Shown here piece by piece: positions 1 through 7,744 of a DNA stretch of 64,000 nt (positions within the stretch are counted from its first letter, which is position 1; each line of letters begins with the position of its first letter). Under the pieces are notes generated by a model, which was not told the DNA's origin, did not search any database, and saw only the letters and a program-made list of their open reading frames with translations. The position numbers and the translations under genes are program-made. Source of the DNA: JACMRP01 sp047302465. GTDB lineage: Bacteria > Bdellovibrionota > Bdellovibrionia > Bdellovibrionales > Bdellovibrionaceae. Where the stretch lies: assembly GCF_047302465.1 (NCBI RefSeq), contig NZ_CP178621.1:434001-498000 (forward strand). Direction: 5' to 3'.

Positions 1-28
1 TAATTGTGAGTGTTTTAAAGTTCTTCAT
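1..28 (-). CDS. Start of a further gene of the gliding operon (partial)
   Basis: Only the first nine codons lie in the window (M-K-N-F-K-T-L-T-I). An ATG at 28 on the minus strand is preceded by AGGAG about seven bases upstream, and it follows the stop of the AgmX-like gene by 12 bases, so it is very probably the next operon gene. The product cannot be told from nine residues; a hydrophobic beginning would fit an exported envelope protein of the gliding machine. Confidence 0.6.
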
Positions 29-40
29 AAAATACTCCTC

Positions 41-1270
41 TTATCGACTGCTCACGCGAGTGAGTTCAAATGGGTAAAGCACGTCGACGTTGACTTTTCC
101 GACCGGTTTAGGGAATTGCCATGTTCTCATTTTATCTAACATACAAGTTTCAACGTATTTGGATCTTAAAGAAGACTGAGCGACTTTCGCCGTCGTGATT
201 CTTCCTGAGGGACCAATCGTGAAGTCTACCGCTACGCGACCGCCAATCGATGGCTGCGCTTGAAGTCCTTTTTCATAGCAGTAAATGATTTGACCTTTGT
301 TTCTGTTAATAACAGCGATGATTTGGTCACGGTCTAAACCGCCTTCAACAGTAGCTTCTTCATCTAGTGGTAAGCTGACAGCAGAAGTACCGCCCACCAA
401 AGAGATTTTGCCATAACCAGCGCGTCCGCCACCAGAGCCACGAGTTCCGTAGCCACCAGCGCTTTCAGCACGACCGCCTTCGCCAGCGCTTCCAGCAATC
501 AAGCCAGTTCCTGGCATCATGCCTTTCATACCACCGCGACCGGTAGCACCAACACCGCCACCACCTTGGCCTTGGCCAGCAGAGCGAATGTTTTTAAGTG
601 AATTCATATCTAAGCCTTCAGCACCTTTGTGACCGTTTTTAAGACCACCAAGAGCAGCCAAAGCACCAACACGTTGAACGTCGGTAGCTTTCGCCGTTTT
701 TACTTTATAAGGCTTCGTGATAAGTTTCTTTTGAACAACAGGGCGATAAACCTTGTTTGTAGGTTTGATTTTCTTTTCAGACACTTTCACATGCGGAACC
801 GGAGCTGGTTTTTCAACCACCGGCTCTACTTTTGGAACAACGATTGTTACCAAAGCGGGTTCTTCAGGTTTTTCAGAGAAATATTTTGCAGAGATCCAAG
901 CACCTAACATCAAGATCAAAACAAGCGCGATGTGACCCATCATTGTTTTTTCAAGGATGGTTCTTAGCTCTTTTTCGTCTTGTTCTTCACCTAATTGATA
1001 TTCAGGGCTGTTAACAGCGCCAGCATCCATTAAACGAAGTTGGCCAAGGCCTTTAAGCTCGAGTGCTTTTTCTTTCAGTGATGAAATCTCGATTTTTTGT
1101 AAGAGAGTGTATTCAACATCGTTTTCGTCCAAAGTCTTGAGGTTTGCAACAGCCTCTACGCGGCGTTGGTCCTTCAAGAATACGATGTTCATAGAACGCG
1201 ACTCTACAGCAAAGGTGCGAACCTTTTGACCCAATCTATTTTCGAGGATGAGTAACTTTGCAGTGTTCAT
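41..1270 (-). CDS. AgmX/PglI C-terminal domain protein, GltG-like gliding motility TonB protein
   Basis: A 409-residue inner-membrane protein built like GltG/AgmX proteins of the Myxococcus gliding complex: cytoplasmic N-terminal part of about 115 residues, one membrane segment (IALVLILMLGAWISA), a Pro/Lys-rich periplasmic stretch, a long Gly-rich linker and a C-terminal AgmX/PglI domain with the paired cysteines (YCYEKG, ETCMLDKM) and the TonB-like ending. By family knowledge such proteins carry motor force from a TolQR-type channel across the periplasm. The start is taken at 1270, not 1318, because AGGACG lies eight bases before that ATG and the longer form would overlap the preceding gene. 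It follows the small secreted gene by ten bases and is the sixth gene of the operon beginning with the TolQ-like gene. The family is clear; the precise equivalence to GltG is inferred. Confidence 0.85.
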   Translation of the reverse strand: MNTAKLLILENRLGQKVRTFAVESRSMNIVFLKDQRRVEAVANLKTLDENDVEYTLLQKIEISSLKEKALELKGLGQLRLMDAGAVNSPEYQLGEEQDEKELRTILEKTMMGHIALVLILMLGAWISAKYFSEKPEEPALVTIVVPKVEPVVEKPAPVPHVKVSEKKIKPTNKVYRPVVQKKLITKPYKVKTAKATDVQRVGALAALGGLKNGHKGAEGLDMNSLKNIRSAGQGQGGGGVGATGRGGMKGMMPGTGLIAGSAGEGGRAESAGGYGTRGSGGGRAGYGKISLVGGTSAVSLPLDEEATVEGGLDRDQIIAVINRNKGQIIYCYEKGLQAQPSIGGRVAVDFTIGPSGRITTAKVAQSSLRSKYVETCMLDKMRTWQFPKPVGKVNVDVLYPFELTRVSSR

Positions 1271-1280
1271 AAGTAACGTC

Positions 1281-1559
1281 CTAGTTTCTTTCCGTTTCTT
1301 TTTGGGCGCGGTCCTCAAACTGAGTTCTGCCCCCTAAAAGATCTTCTAAAAATTTGTCGTTCTCGACCGTTGCAGTTGTATTGAGCGAGCTCTGATACTT
1401 ACCGCGAAGAGCCGACCCGTCGAACTTGAAGGAAGTTCCTAACTTCGCATTCTTGTTTGCGACGGCTTTTCTCTTGTGAGCGGCTCCAGTTGCAGCGTTG
1501 CCCACAGATACTGTCAAAAGGTTTAGCAAAACGAGGGCCAAAGTAAGAGCGTGTCTCAT
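1281..1559 (-). CDS. Small secreted protein of the gliding operon, unknown function
   Basis: A 92-residue protein with a clear signal peptide (hydrophobic residues 4-19, likely cleavage after VGNAA), then a short basic and polar mature chain rich in Lys, Asn and Glu. I see no domain. It overlaps the TPR gene upstream by four bases (ATGA, 1556-1559) and is followed ten bases later by the AgmX-like gene, so it is translationally coupled and probably a periplasmic accessory of the same machine. No recognisable homologue. Confidence 0.75.
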   Translation of the reverse strand: MRHALTLALVLLNLLTVSVGNAATGAAHKRKAVANKNAKLGTSFKFDGSALRGKYQSSLNTTATVENDKFLEDLLGGRTQFEDRAQKETERN

Positions 1560-4522
1560 AAGCTTCTACCTTTCTGTATTCGACCTAAGCGTGCTTCCAA
1601 GTAGGATGCCATCAAAGGATGACCGATTTTTGTCTCGAGATTTTTCAAATTTTCAATATCACGGATATTCTCCGGGTTTTCAGCCACGGTCTTACGAGCT
1701 GAAAGAAGGTCATTCATCGACAAAGTACTTTCATTCAAAGCACTTACGATATTTGAGTGCATTCTGCTGTCGTTCGGAAGCTGGGCCAAAAGTTGTAACT
1801 CACGGCGAAGAAGCTTCTTAAGTTCAGGACGAACGCTCGTGAAGTCCTTCAAAAGCTGAGCTAAAGAGCTCGAGCCATTCCAGATCTCGTTTTGTCTTTG
1901 TTGAGCAAACTTAGCTTTTGTGAAGTAAGGCTTGGATTTTTGCTTCAAAATATCCAAGTACTGTTTTTGCTCGCTAGCAGTTAACTTCGCAGGAACCGGC
2001 AATGCTACCAAGTCACGAACCATACGTTCGTTCTCGCTTGCCACCACGTTCAACGCCATCAACTGAGCTGTCACGTCTTTAAATCTTAAGCTGTTCGCTA
2101 AAGAGTTATCAGCTTCTTTCAAAAGCTTTACGCGTTCTTTGATCGTCTTTTGCAGACGAGAATCCGTAGATGCATTTAACTTATGACGAGCGATACGGGC
2201 TTTGAAAGACTCCATTTCGCTATAGAACTCTTGTTTTGCAATAAAGTTCGGAGCTGTCTGACGACGAAGTGCTGACATTGACAAGATAGACTTCAAACCT
2301 TTCTTGTCGCCAGTGCGCGCGTAAACCAACAAAGTCATTTCATTCAAAAGACCTGGATCTTTTGCAAGTTCAGAAGCTTGAGCTTTCAACTCTTTAACCG
2401 GAGTTGAAGAGAGCAATACTAAGCGTGAACGGGCAGAGCGAGCACTTTCGCCTTTAAGACCAGCTTTTAAAGCCGCACGGTAGTGTTTTGTAGGATTCAA
2501 AGCTGCTAAGTCCGCCAAAGTACCTAAACGTAGTTCTTTGTCTTTTTGAGCTGTTTTACCGAACTTCATTTTTAAAGCGGTTGAGTATGCGGTCTTGAAA
2601 TCCAATTTTCTTTCGAAGTAAGCAACGATCTTACCAAGGCTTTCTTCACGACGAGCTTCTGTTACACCAGGTTGTGCAATTAAAGCTTGTAAAGAGCGAA
2701 CAAAGATCTCGTCCTCGTTCAAGCGTTGAGCAAGAACGCTCATGTTCGTGTAGAAGATCACTTTGTCAGAAGCTTTTGCAGAGGCCATATTGGCCTTTTG
2801 CATTTGCTCAAGAGATTTCTTCAAATCTGAGTTGCTAGAGTTTTTATCGTTCGCAATACGTGCAGAGCGATTCAAAAGCGCTTTACGAGCCATTGTTTCG
2901 TATTCAGTACGTGCTTGTGGGAAGGCTGCAGAATATTGCCAAGCCCAGTCTTCAAGACTGTCTTCGTACTTCATTTGTACTAAGCAATCCAAAGACAAGT
3001 CGGCAGACTTTTTACGAAGATCCATTTTACCGTTTTTGTCCATCGCAAGCTCATAGAAAGCTTGAGCGGCTTCGCGGTGGTTCTTCTGTTGGTAAGTTAA
3101 GTACGCCATTTGATAACGAACTTCGAAACTTTTCTCGCCTTTAGGAGCGACAGACAAGTAGTGTTCGTAAGCAGCTTTTTGCAGAACTGGATTTTTAGAT
3201 TTTTCAGCTGCAGAGATCTCATACAAAAGAGCGTTCTTCTGAGCTTCAGGAGCTGCTGATTTGTTATTACTGATCGAGCGAGTGAACTGCATAGCAACGG
3301 CGTGTTTACCCATATCGTCTGCGATTTGAGCTCCACGTTGAGCCATCTCAGCGTCATTTGGGAAAGTCTTGCTATAGATTAAGTAAGCGTTCAGCAAATC
3401 AGCATCTGGTTTTAACTTTTTAGAACGATGAAGCTCTGTAACATAACGTTTCATTGTTTTTTCAAGTTCTTGGCACTTTTCGACGTCTTTGCAATTCTTT
3501 TGGAATTCCTGAGCAGCTTTAGCGAAGTCTTGAGTCGACTTGCTAGTGTCACCACCGTCATAGTTAACTTGTGCAAGCTTCACGAACGCAGCTAAACGCT
3601 CTTCTTGAGATAGAGTTGCGTCTTCCAAGTAGCGGTTATAGATCACAGCTGCGGCTTTCTTCTGGCCTAAGCGGTCCGCTTCGGAAGCAAAGTGCAACAA
3701 TAACTCTTTACGCTTGTCTTTCGGAGAGAAAGTTTCATAGCTAGAAAGTTCTTTATTAGTGATTGGACGACGAGCATAGAAAGTCGCCAAGTCACGAACG
3801 ATGTCTGAGTGGAAAACAGGATCGTACGCAATACCATCAGCTGATTCACGAGCGATCAGATCTGGCTTTTTCAAAAGCCCTTCCATCGTCGAGATACCCG
3901 CATTCAAACGGTCTAGATTAAATTCAGACCAAGCCATGTTGTAGATCACCAGGCCGCGACCCATGAGTTTTGGATATTTCAAAGCAATCGAGTAGTGTTT
4001 GTGAGCTTCTTTGAAGTTTCCTTTTTGGAATAGCAAATCGCCAAGTCCAGAGTGCGAACGAGCGACGATCTCTTCAGAGATGTTCTTAGATTTAGATTCT
4101 TTGATGATACGTTCAAAAAGTTTGATTGCTTGGTCAGGTTGACCAGCCATATCGTGCAAGTGAGCCAATTGGAACAAGATAGGTCCATGGTCATTTACTT
4201 TTACTTCTTTTAAGAGAGTTTCGTAGATTTGAACGGCTTTCAAGCGGTCTGCTGTAGAGCCTTTGCAGCCATTACAGTTCGCTTCAACTTCAAGCATGAA
4301 GCGCTGACGAGCGCGCTCAGACAGCAAATCTGCCAGGCGTTGTTGGCTTGGCAAGTAAGAGCCATCGGAATTATCCATGGCTGAAATTACGCGCTCCATT
4401 CTTTCAATGACCATATCCTGAGTTTGAGCGCTCATTTTTTCTGCGTACGCGATCGGCAGACCACCCAGGATGGTTCCGCTGAAAATCGCACTAAAAATAA
4501 GGAAGTGGTTTAGCTGTTTCAT
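1556..4522 (-). CDS. Large exported TPR-repeat protein of the gliding operon
   Basis: A 988-residue protein with an N-terminal signal peptide (FLIFSAIFSGTILGGLPIAYA) followed by helical repeats across most of its length; several match the tetratricopeptide pattern, for example around residues 95-200 (LFQLAHLHDMAGQPDQAIKL, GLGDLLFQKGNFKEAHKHYS). The C-terminal half is helical and Lys-rich without clear TPR spacing. Periplasmic TPR proteins are standard parts of the Glt gliding complex and of related TolQR-driven systems, where they act as scaffolds. Its start overlaps the upstream TolR-like gene by four bases (4519-4522). Low-complexity coding by neighbours and the conserved operon position make the assignment to gliding likely; which Glt protein it corresponds to is not clear. 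Confidence 0.85.
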   Translation of the reverse strand: MKQLNHFLIFSAIFSGTILGGLPIAYAEKMSAQTQDMVIERMERVISAMDNSDGSYLPSQQRLADLLSERARQRFMLEVEANCNGCKGSTADRLKAVQIYETLLKEVKVNDHGPILFQLAHLHDMAGQPDQAIKLFERIIKESKSKNISEEIVARSHSGLGDLLFQKGNFKEAHKHYSIALKYPKLMGRGLVIYNMAWSEFNLDRLNAGISTMEGLLKKPDLIARESADGIAYDPVFHSDIVRDLATFYARRPITNKELSSYETFSPKDKRKELLLHFASEADRLGQKKAAAVIYNRYLEDATLSQEERLAAFVKLAQVNYDGGDTSKSTQDFAKAAQEFQKNCKDVEKCQELEKTMKRYVTELHRSKKLKPDADLLNAYLIYSKTFPNDAEMAQRGAQIADDMGKHAVAMQFTRSISNNKSAAPEAQKNALLYEISAAEKSKNPVLQKAAYEHYLSVAPKGEKSFEVRYQMAYLTYQQKNHREAAQAFYELAMDKNGKMDLRKKSADLSLDCLVQMKYEDSLEDWAWQYSAAFPQARTEYETMARKALLNRSARIANDKNSSNSDLKKSLEQMQKANMASAKASDKVIFYTNMSVLAQRLNEDEIFVRSLQALIAQPGVTEARREESLGKIVAYFERKLDFKTAYSTALKMKFGKTAQKDKELRLGTLADLAALNPTKHYRAALKAGLKGESARSARSRLVLLSSTPVKELKAQASELAKDPGLLNEMTLLVYARTGDKKGLKSILSMSALRRQTAPNFIAKQEFYSEMESFKARIARHKLNASTDSRLQKTIKERVKLLKEADNSLANSLRFKDVTAQLMALNVVASENERMVRDLVALPVPAKLTASEQKQYLDILKQKSKPYFTKAKFAQQRQNEIWNGSSSLAQLLKDFTSVRPELKKLLRRELQLLAQLPNDSRMHSNIVSALNESTLSMNDLLSARKTVAENPENIRDIENLKNLETKIGHPLMASYLEARLGRIQKGRSL

Positions 4523-5007
4523 TTTGTTGGTATCACCGCAAAGCGGAGTTTTTCAATGCCGGCTTCAGCGCCAGCTTTAAGTAAAGGATCAAGATCGGCG
4601 AATTCCATTTGAGTATCGGCTTGTACCATTAACTCAACTGCTTCTGTCGTCGACTTCTTAAGTTCGGCAAGTTTTTGTCCCAAAGCTTTGAGAGAAACTT
4701 GTTTTTCGTCTAAGAAGTAAATTCCTTTTTCGATTTTCAAAGTAGCAATAGCTTTATCAACAGTTTGACCAGACTCTGCAAGAGGCAAGCTCATGCCAGC
4801 GGCAAGTTGGCTTTCAACGCCACTTGTTTGAGTACCGATCAAAAGATAAATTACGATGATACAGAAAGCGTCGATCAAAGAAGTAAGTGGCAATGCCAAA
4901 CCCAATTCTTTAACTCCACCATGAGCAGACTTTTCATTGCCCGCTTTAAGGGCTAGAGACTGCATCAGAGGAGATCGACGTGTTGTTGCAAGTGCAGACT
5001 TTTTCAT
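4519..5007 (-). CDS. ExbD/TolR-family proton-channel subunit (AglS/AglQ-like), second copy
   Basis: A 162-residue protein with the TolR/ExbD plan: short cytoplasmic N-terminus of about 35 residues, one membrane segment (PLTSLIDAFCIIVIYLLIGT) containing the Asp that carries protons in this family (LIDAF), and a periplasmic alpha/beta domain ending in EKLRFAVIP. The N-terminal extension is longer than in the neighbouring copy. AGGA lies five bases before the ATG. It sits six bases after the other TolR-like gene and overlaps the TPR gene by four bases. A TolQ with two TolR paralogues is the stoichiometry known for the Myxococcus AglRQS gliding motor. Confidence 0.88.
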   Translation of the reverse strand: MKKSALATTRRSPLMQSLALKAGNEKSAHGGVKELGLALPLTSLIDAFCIIVIYLLIGTQTSGVESQLAAGMSLPLAESGQTVDKAIATLKIEKGIYFLDEKQVSLKALGQKLAELKKSTTEAVELMVQADTQMEFADLDPLLKAGAEAGIEKLRFAVIPTK

Positions 5008-5013
5008 AAATTC

Positions 5014-5457
5014 CTACCCAAGTGGGGACAAGCCCACTCCGTCGAATTGATTCTTTTTAAGTTGGTCCATGATACGGATCACGTCGCCGTAAGAAGCACG
5101 AGCTTCAGGGCGAACGATGCTAGTTTTAAGATCCGGCCATTTGTTGCGAAGAGCTTGGATTTTAGACTCAAGAGTATTCCAGTTAACACCTTGAGCTGTC
5201 TTTGCAACGCTGTCTTCGAGGTTTTTTGCCTGAGGTACGTCACGTAAAGACAATTGGACGGTGCCATCTTTCTGTAGAACGACCCACAGCGAGGGAGGAT
5301 TCTTCGCACCCGCTGTGGAGTTGTCTCCGATAGCTTGCTTTGTATCGATCGTTCCAAGCTGCATCCACACTGCAGTTAGCAAGAGGAAGCAGATAAGAAC
5401 GGAAAGAATATCCAATACTGGCAGAATATTAAGTTCGAAATTCAGTTCCTTTTTCAT
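5014..5457 (-). CDS. ExbD/TolR-family proton-channel subunit (AglQ/AglS-like), first copy
   Basis: A 147-residue protein of the ExbD/TolR family. The single membrane segment comes right at the N-terminus (LPVLDILSVLICFLLLTAVW) with the family's membrane Asp in VLDIL; the rest is the small periplasmic domain, with KTSIVRPEARASYGDVIRIM matching the conserved second half of TolR domains. GGAG lies six to seven bases before the ATG. It is the second gene of the operon, 36 bases after the TolQ-like gene. By family knowledge it pairs with the TolQ-like protein to make a proton-driven motor in the inner membrane. Confidence 0.9.
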   Translation of the reverse strand: MKKELNFELNILPVLDILSVLICFLLLTAVWMQLGTIDTKQAIGDNSTAGAKNPPSLWVVLQKDGTVQLSLRDVPQAKNLEDSVAKTAQGVNWNTLESKIQALRNKWPDLKTSIVRPEARASYGDVIRIMDQLKKNQFDGVGLSPLG

Positions 5458-5493
5458 ACAAAGCTCCGTATACGTCCAACAAATGTAGTCTGA

Positions 5494-6171
5494 TTAGTTG
5501 TTCTTAGATTTCTTGTCTGTCACAGGTGAATAGTGGAAGCCCAACTGGATGAACAAGTTAAGAGCTGCCTTATTCAAATCGTCTGTAAGACGAGTCGCAC
5601 GGTTTTGCAAAACCGCGTACATCACAAGAGCAGGAACAGCGACCACTAGACCGTAAGCAGTTACGTTCATCGCCAAAGAGATACCTTTTGAAAGGATCGT
5701 CGCTTTTTCAGCGGCATTGGCGTTAGAGATACCTGCGAAAGAGTGAATCAAACCAGTGATAGTTCCCAAAAGACCCAACAACGTTGCTACGTTGGCGAAC
5801 ATTGCCAAGAAGCCGATGCGTTTTTCTACGCGAGTTGTTTCTTCAAGAAGAACTTCGTCCATTTTAAGTTGGATCTCTTCTTTGCCGCCCATGTCGATGG
5901 CAGCTTGGATACCGGCAGCAGCAACCACACCGAGTGGCTCTTTCTGACCGATTTGTTGAGATCTGCGAAGAGCTTTTTCAAGGTTGCCAGAGCGGATATC
6001 GTCTGCAATGACCTTAGAGATGTTCTTTTGGTTCACCTTGCGGTTAACAAAAAGAGCGATAGCTCTTTCGATGATGATAGCTACGGAAACGATCTGAGCT
6101 GCTAAAATAGCCCACATCCACATAGCGTCTGATGATGTAAAAGCGCGACCTAAAGATAAAAAGAATTCCAT
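5494..6171 (-). CDS. MotA/TolQ/ExbB-family proton channel, gliding motor (AglR-like)
   Basis: A 225-residue integral membrane protein of the MotA/TolQ/ExbB family: an N-terminal membrane segment (MWAILAAQIVSVAIIIERAIALF), a cytoplasmic stretch of about 90 residues, then two adjacent membrane segments containing the family signature NVATLLGLLGTITGLIHSF and a Gly/Ala-rich final helix. The start is set at 6171 because GGAGG lies eight bases before this ATG; the longer frame to 6198 has no ribosome site. It is the first gene of the operon and defines a proton-driven motor with the two TolR-like proteins behind it. Gliding, rather than a Tol or Ton role, is inferred from the AgmX-like and TPR genes downstream. 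Confidence 0.9.
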   Translation of the reverse strand: MEFFLSLGRAFTSSDAMWMWAILAAQIVSVAIIIERAIALFVNRKVNQKNISKVIADDIRSGNLEKALRRSQQIGQKEPLGVVAAAGIQAAIDMGGKEEIQLKMDEVLLEETTRVEKRIGFLAMFANVATLLGLLGTITGLIHSFAGISNANAAEKATILSKGISLAMNVTAYGLVVAVPALVMYAVLQNRATRLTDDLNKAALNLFIQLGFHYSPVTDKKSKNN

Positions 6172-6280
6172 TTTGTAATCCTCCGTTACGTTCTTCAACG
6201 CTGGAGCTAGAGCAACGGGGATGCCAGTCGGGGCGAGGCCCTAGGATCGTTCTCATAATGAGATTTCGAGCTGAGGGCCA

Positions 6281-6327
6281 AAAAGTGACGTCTTTTGTCA
6301 GTCACTAGTCAGTGTTTGGTCACTTTT
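6281..6327 (-). terminator. Inverted repeat after the CBS gene, probable terminator
   Basis: Perfect nine-base arms AAAAGTGAC (6281-6289) and GTCACTTTT (6319-6327) enclose a 29-base loop that itself holds CACT...AGTG. Read on the minus strand the hairpin follows the CBS stop and runs into TTTTT. It lies between the CBS gene and the gliding operon, so it could also act as an operator of that operon. Confidence 0.45.
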
Positions 6328-6338
6328 GGGGGTCGGTT

Positions 6339-6758
6339 TTAGTGTGTTTTTTCCTCGTCGATGAGGCTATTCATGGCATTCAGAGCATCGATCCAGGTGA
6401 AGATGCCGACGAGTTTGTTGTTCTCGACGATCAATACGGATCCGTATTTTCTTTGCGCCATCTTTGCGCAAACTTCAGCGAGGGGCGTCTTAGGCGACAC
6501 CGAGAAGGGCTCTTCAGTATAGGCTTCAGAGACGGTCATGATTTCGGGATCGACGTCTTTGAAGCTTTCAACGAGCTTAATATCGCGATCTGAGAGTATA
6601 CCGACAAGTCGGCCGGCATCGAGGACGGGCAGATGGCGAATTTGATGTTGGCGCATAAGTTTGTCGGCTTTGGCGAGGGTTTGATCTGCACCGATGGTTT
6701 GCGGAGATACGGTCATGAATTTGTCGACGGTCGCTTCCTGCAAAGATCCATTTTTCAT
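6339..6758 (-). CDS. Stand-alone CBS-pair protein
   Basis: A 139-residue protein made almost entirely of two CBS motifs: the first begins at VDKFMTVSPQTI and holds IRHLPVLDAGRLVGILSDRDI, the second begins at PEIMTVSEAY and ends GIFTWIDALNAMNSL. CBS pairs bind adenosyl nucleotides or other ligands and signal energy or nucleotide state; stand-alone versions have no fixed partner. The start is set at 6758 by AGGAGG five bases upstream; the frame continues 12 codons further without a ribosome site. It is transcribed alone between the peptide locus and the gliding operon. Ligand and partner cannot be told from the sequence. Confidence 0.85.
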   Translation of the reverse strand: MKNGSLQEATVDKFMTVSPQTIGADQTLAKADKLMRQHQIRHLPVLDAGRLVGILSDRDIKLVESFKDVDPEIMTVSEAYTEEPFSVSPKTPLAEVCAKMAQRKYGSVLIVENNKLVGIFTWIDALNAMNSLIDEEKTH

Positions 6759-6837
6759 AGCGGCCTCCTGGGGCAAGTTTAGGGTATTAAACAAGCGTCG
6801 CAGGTTTTGCGCTTTAGAATGAAGTTTTCACGAAATA

Positions 6838-6980
6838 GGAGGGTCTCAGGGTGAGACACCGCAGACCTGGCACTGTTTGCCCCTTTTCGTCGAGGGATCT
6901 CTTATTGGCTATAGAAGCCAATACATTGGCGGGCGGCTGGCCCTGATTTTGGAGGTGTAAGAAGACAAGAAGGAGCTTTT
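6838..6980 (+). promoter_or_regulatory. Structured leader upstream of the 20-codon ORF
   Basis: Two perfect hairpins lie here: GTCTCA (6843-6848) with TGAGAC (6852-6857), and TATTGGCT (6903-6910) with AGCCAATA (6916-6923). A further G/C-rich stretch (GGCGGGCGGCTGGCCC) follows, then AAGGAG before the ATG at 6981. It looks like a structured 5' leader or an RNA whose 3' part encodes the peptide. I do not recognise a known riboswitch. Confidence 0.4.
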
Positions 6981-7043
6981 ATGAACACAGCTATTTTAGT
7001 CGCTTTGATGTTTCTAATGATCTTGAACATCACGACCGGGTAA
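6981..7043 (+). CDS. 20-residue hydrophobic membrane peptide
   Basis: ATG at 6981 is preceded by AAGGAG with a five-base spacer, the best ribosome site in this area, and opens a 20-codon frame ending in TAA at 7041-7043. The product is MNTAILVALMFLMILNITTG, which is hydrophobic almost throughout and long enough for one membrane span, with no charged residue apart from the termini. The strong ribosome site, the structured leader and the lack of another gene on this strand support a real small gene; length alone cannot prove it. It could be a small membrane protein, a type I toxin-like peptide or a leader peptide. Confidence 0.5.
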   Translation: MNTAILVALMFLMILNITTG

Positions 7044-7045
7044 AT

Positions 7046-7077
7046 AAAAAAAAGCCCCATGCAGACGCATAGGGCTT
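7046..7077 (-). terminator. Intrinsic terminator of the gene at 7112-7573
   Basis: Stem AAGCCC-C-ATGC / GCAT-A-GGGCTT (7052-7077) with a four-base loop. On the minus strand it is followed by a run of eight T, so it ends the minus-strand gene upstream; on the plus strand it lies just past the 20-codon ORF but lacks a U-run. Confidence 0.75.
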
Positions 7078-7111
7078 AGAAGATCTTAGCATTTGAGTAC
7101 GCTATCCTAGC

Positions 7112-7573
7112 TTACTCGCCAATTTCTACCGTAGTTTCAGTTGTATCAATGATAATCTGTTCGCTTGGATTCCAAGGCTTGAACACATAAACGTGGAATC
7201 CGAGGCTGCCTTCAGTTTGTGGCCCAGTCAGAGTGTCGTTGTCTTTTCTAAACTCACCAACACCGATATAGATCATGCAGCCATAAGCAATAGCGTTTTC
7301 AGCGGCAATGTATTCAGTTTCATCGCAAGAAATACTGACATTACCAAGCTCGCCACCAAAGGTTCCCAATTGAGAGTAGTTTTGAAGAAGAGCTTTTGCC
7401 AAAAGGGCTGGAAGCTGTTGGTCTTGCGGGAAAGGTTGTTCAGAAGAAGGATCAAGAAGAACGATAGAAGAGGCATTAGCAATAACAGCCGCCAAAACCT
7501 GAGACTCAAGTTCAGAAGCAGCTTTTGCTGAAAGGGAAGCACAGATCAAAAGACAAGCAATCAGCTTTTGCAT
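7112..7573 (-). CDS. Exported protein of unknown function
   Basis: A 153-residue protein with a signal peptide (LIACLLICASLSAKA, cleavage expected near residue 18). The mature part is acidic, contains two cysteines (SCDETE, GCMIYIG) that could form one disulfide, and ends with a beta-rich stretch. GGAG lies ten bases before the ATG. It is transcribed alone and followed by a clear terminator. I recognise no family. Confidence 0.75.
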   Translation of the reverse strand: MQKLIACLLICASLSAKAASELESQVLAAVIANASSIVLLDPSSEQPFPQDQQLPALLAKALLQNYSQLGTFGGELGNVSISCDETEYIAAENAIAYGCMIYIGVGEFRKDNDTLTGPQTEGSLGFHVYVFKPWNPSEQIIIDTTETTVEIGE

Positions 7574-7744
7574 GGGGAAGAACTCCGAAATATGTAATAA
7601 GTTGTTAAAAAAGAGACCGGAGTGCTACCACGCCCCCAAGAAAAAGGGACGCGGTTTTTTCGAGGTTTGTAAACATTGCGCAGTTTTGGAATGCTTAAGC
7701 GCAGTACAAAAAGGCGGAGGCTAAAAGTATGCAAATCAAATATT

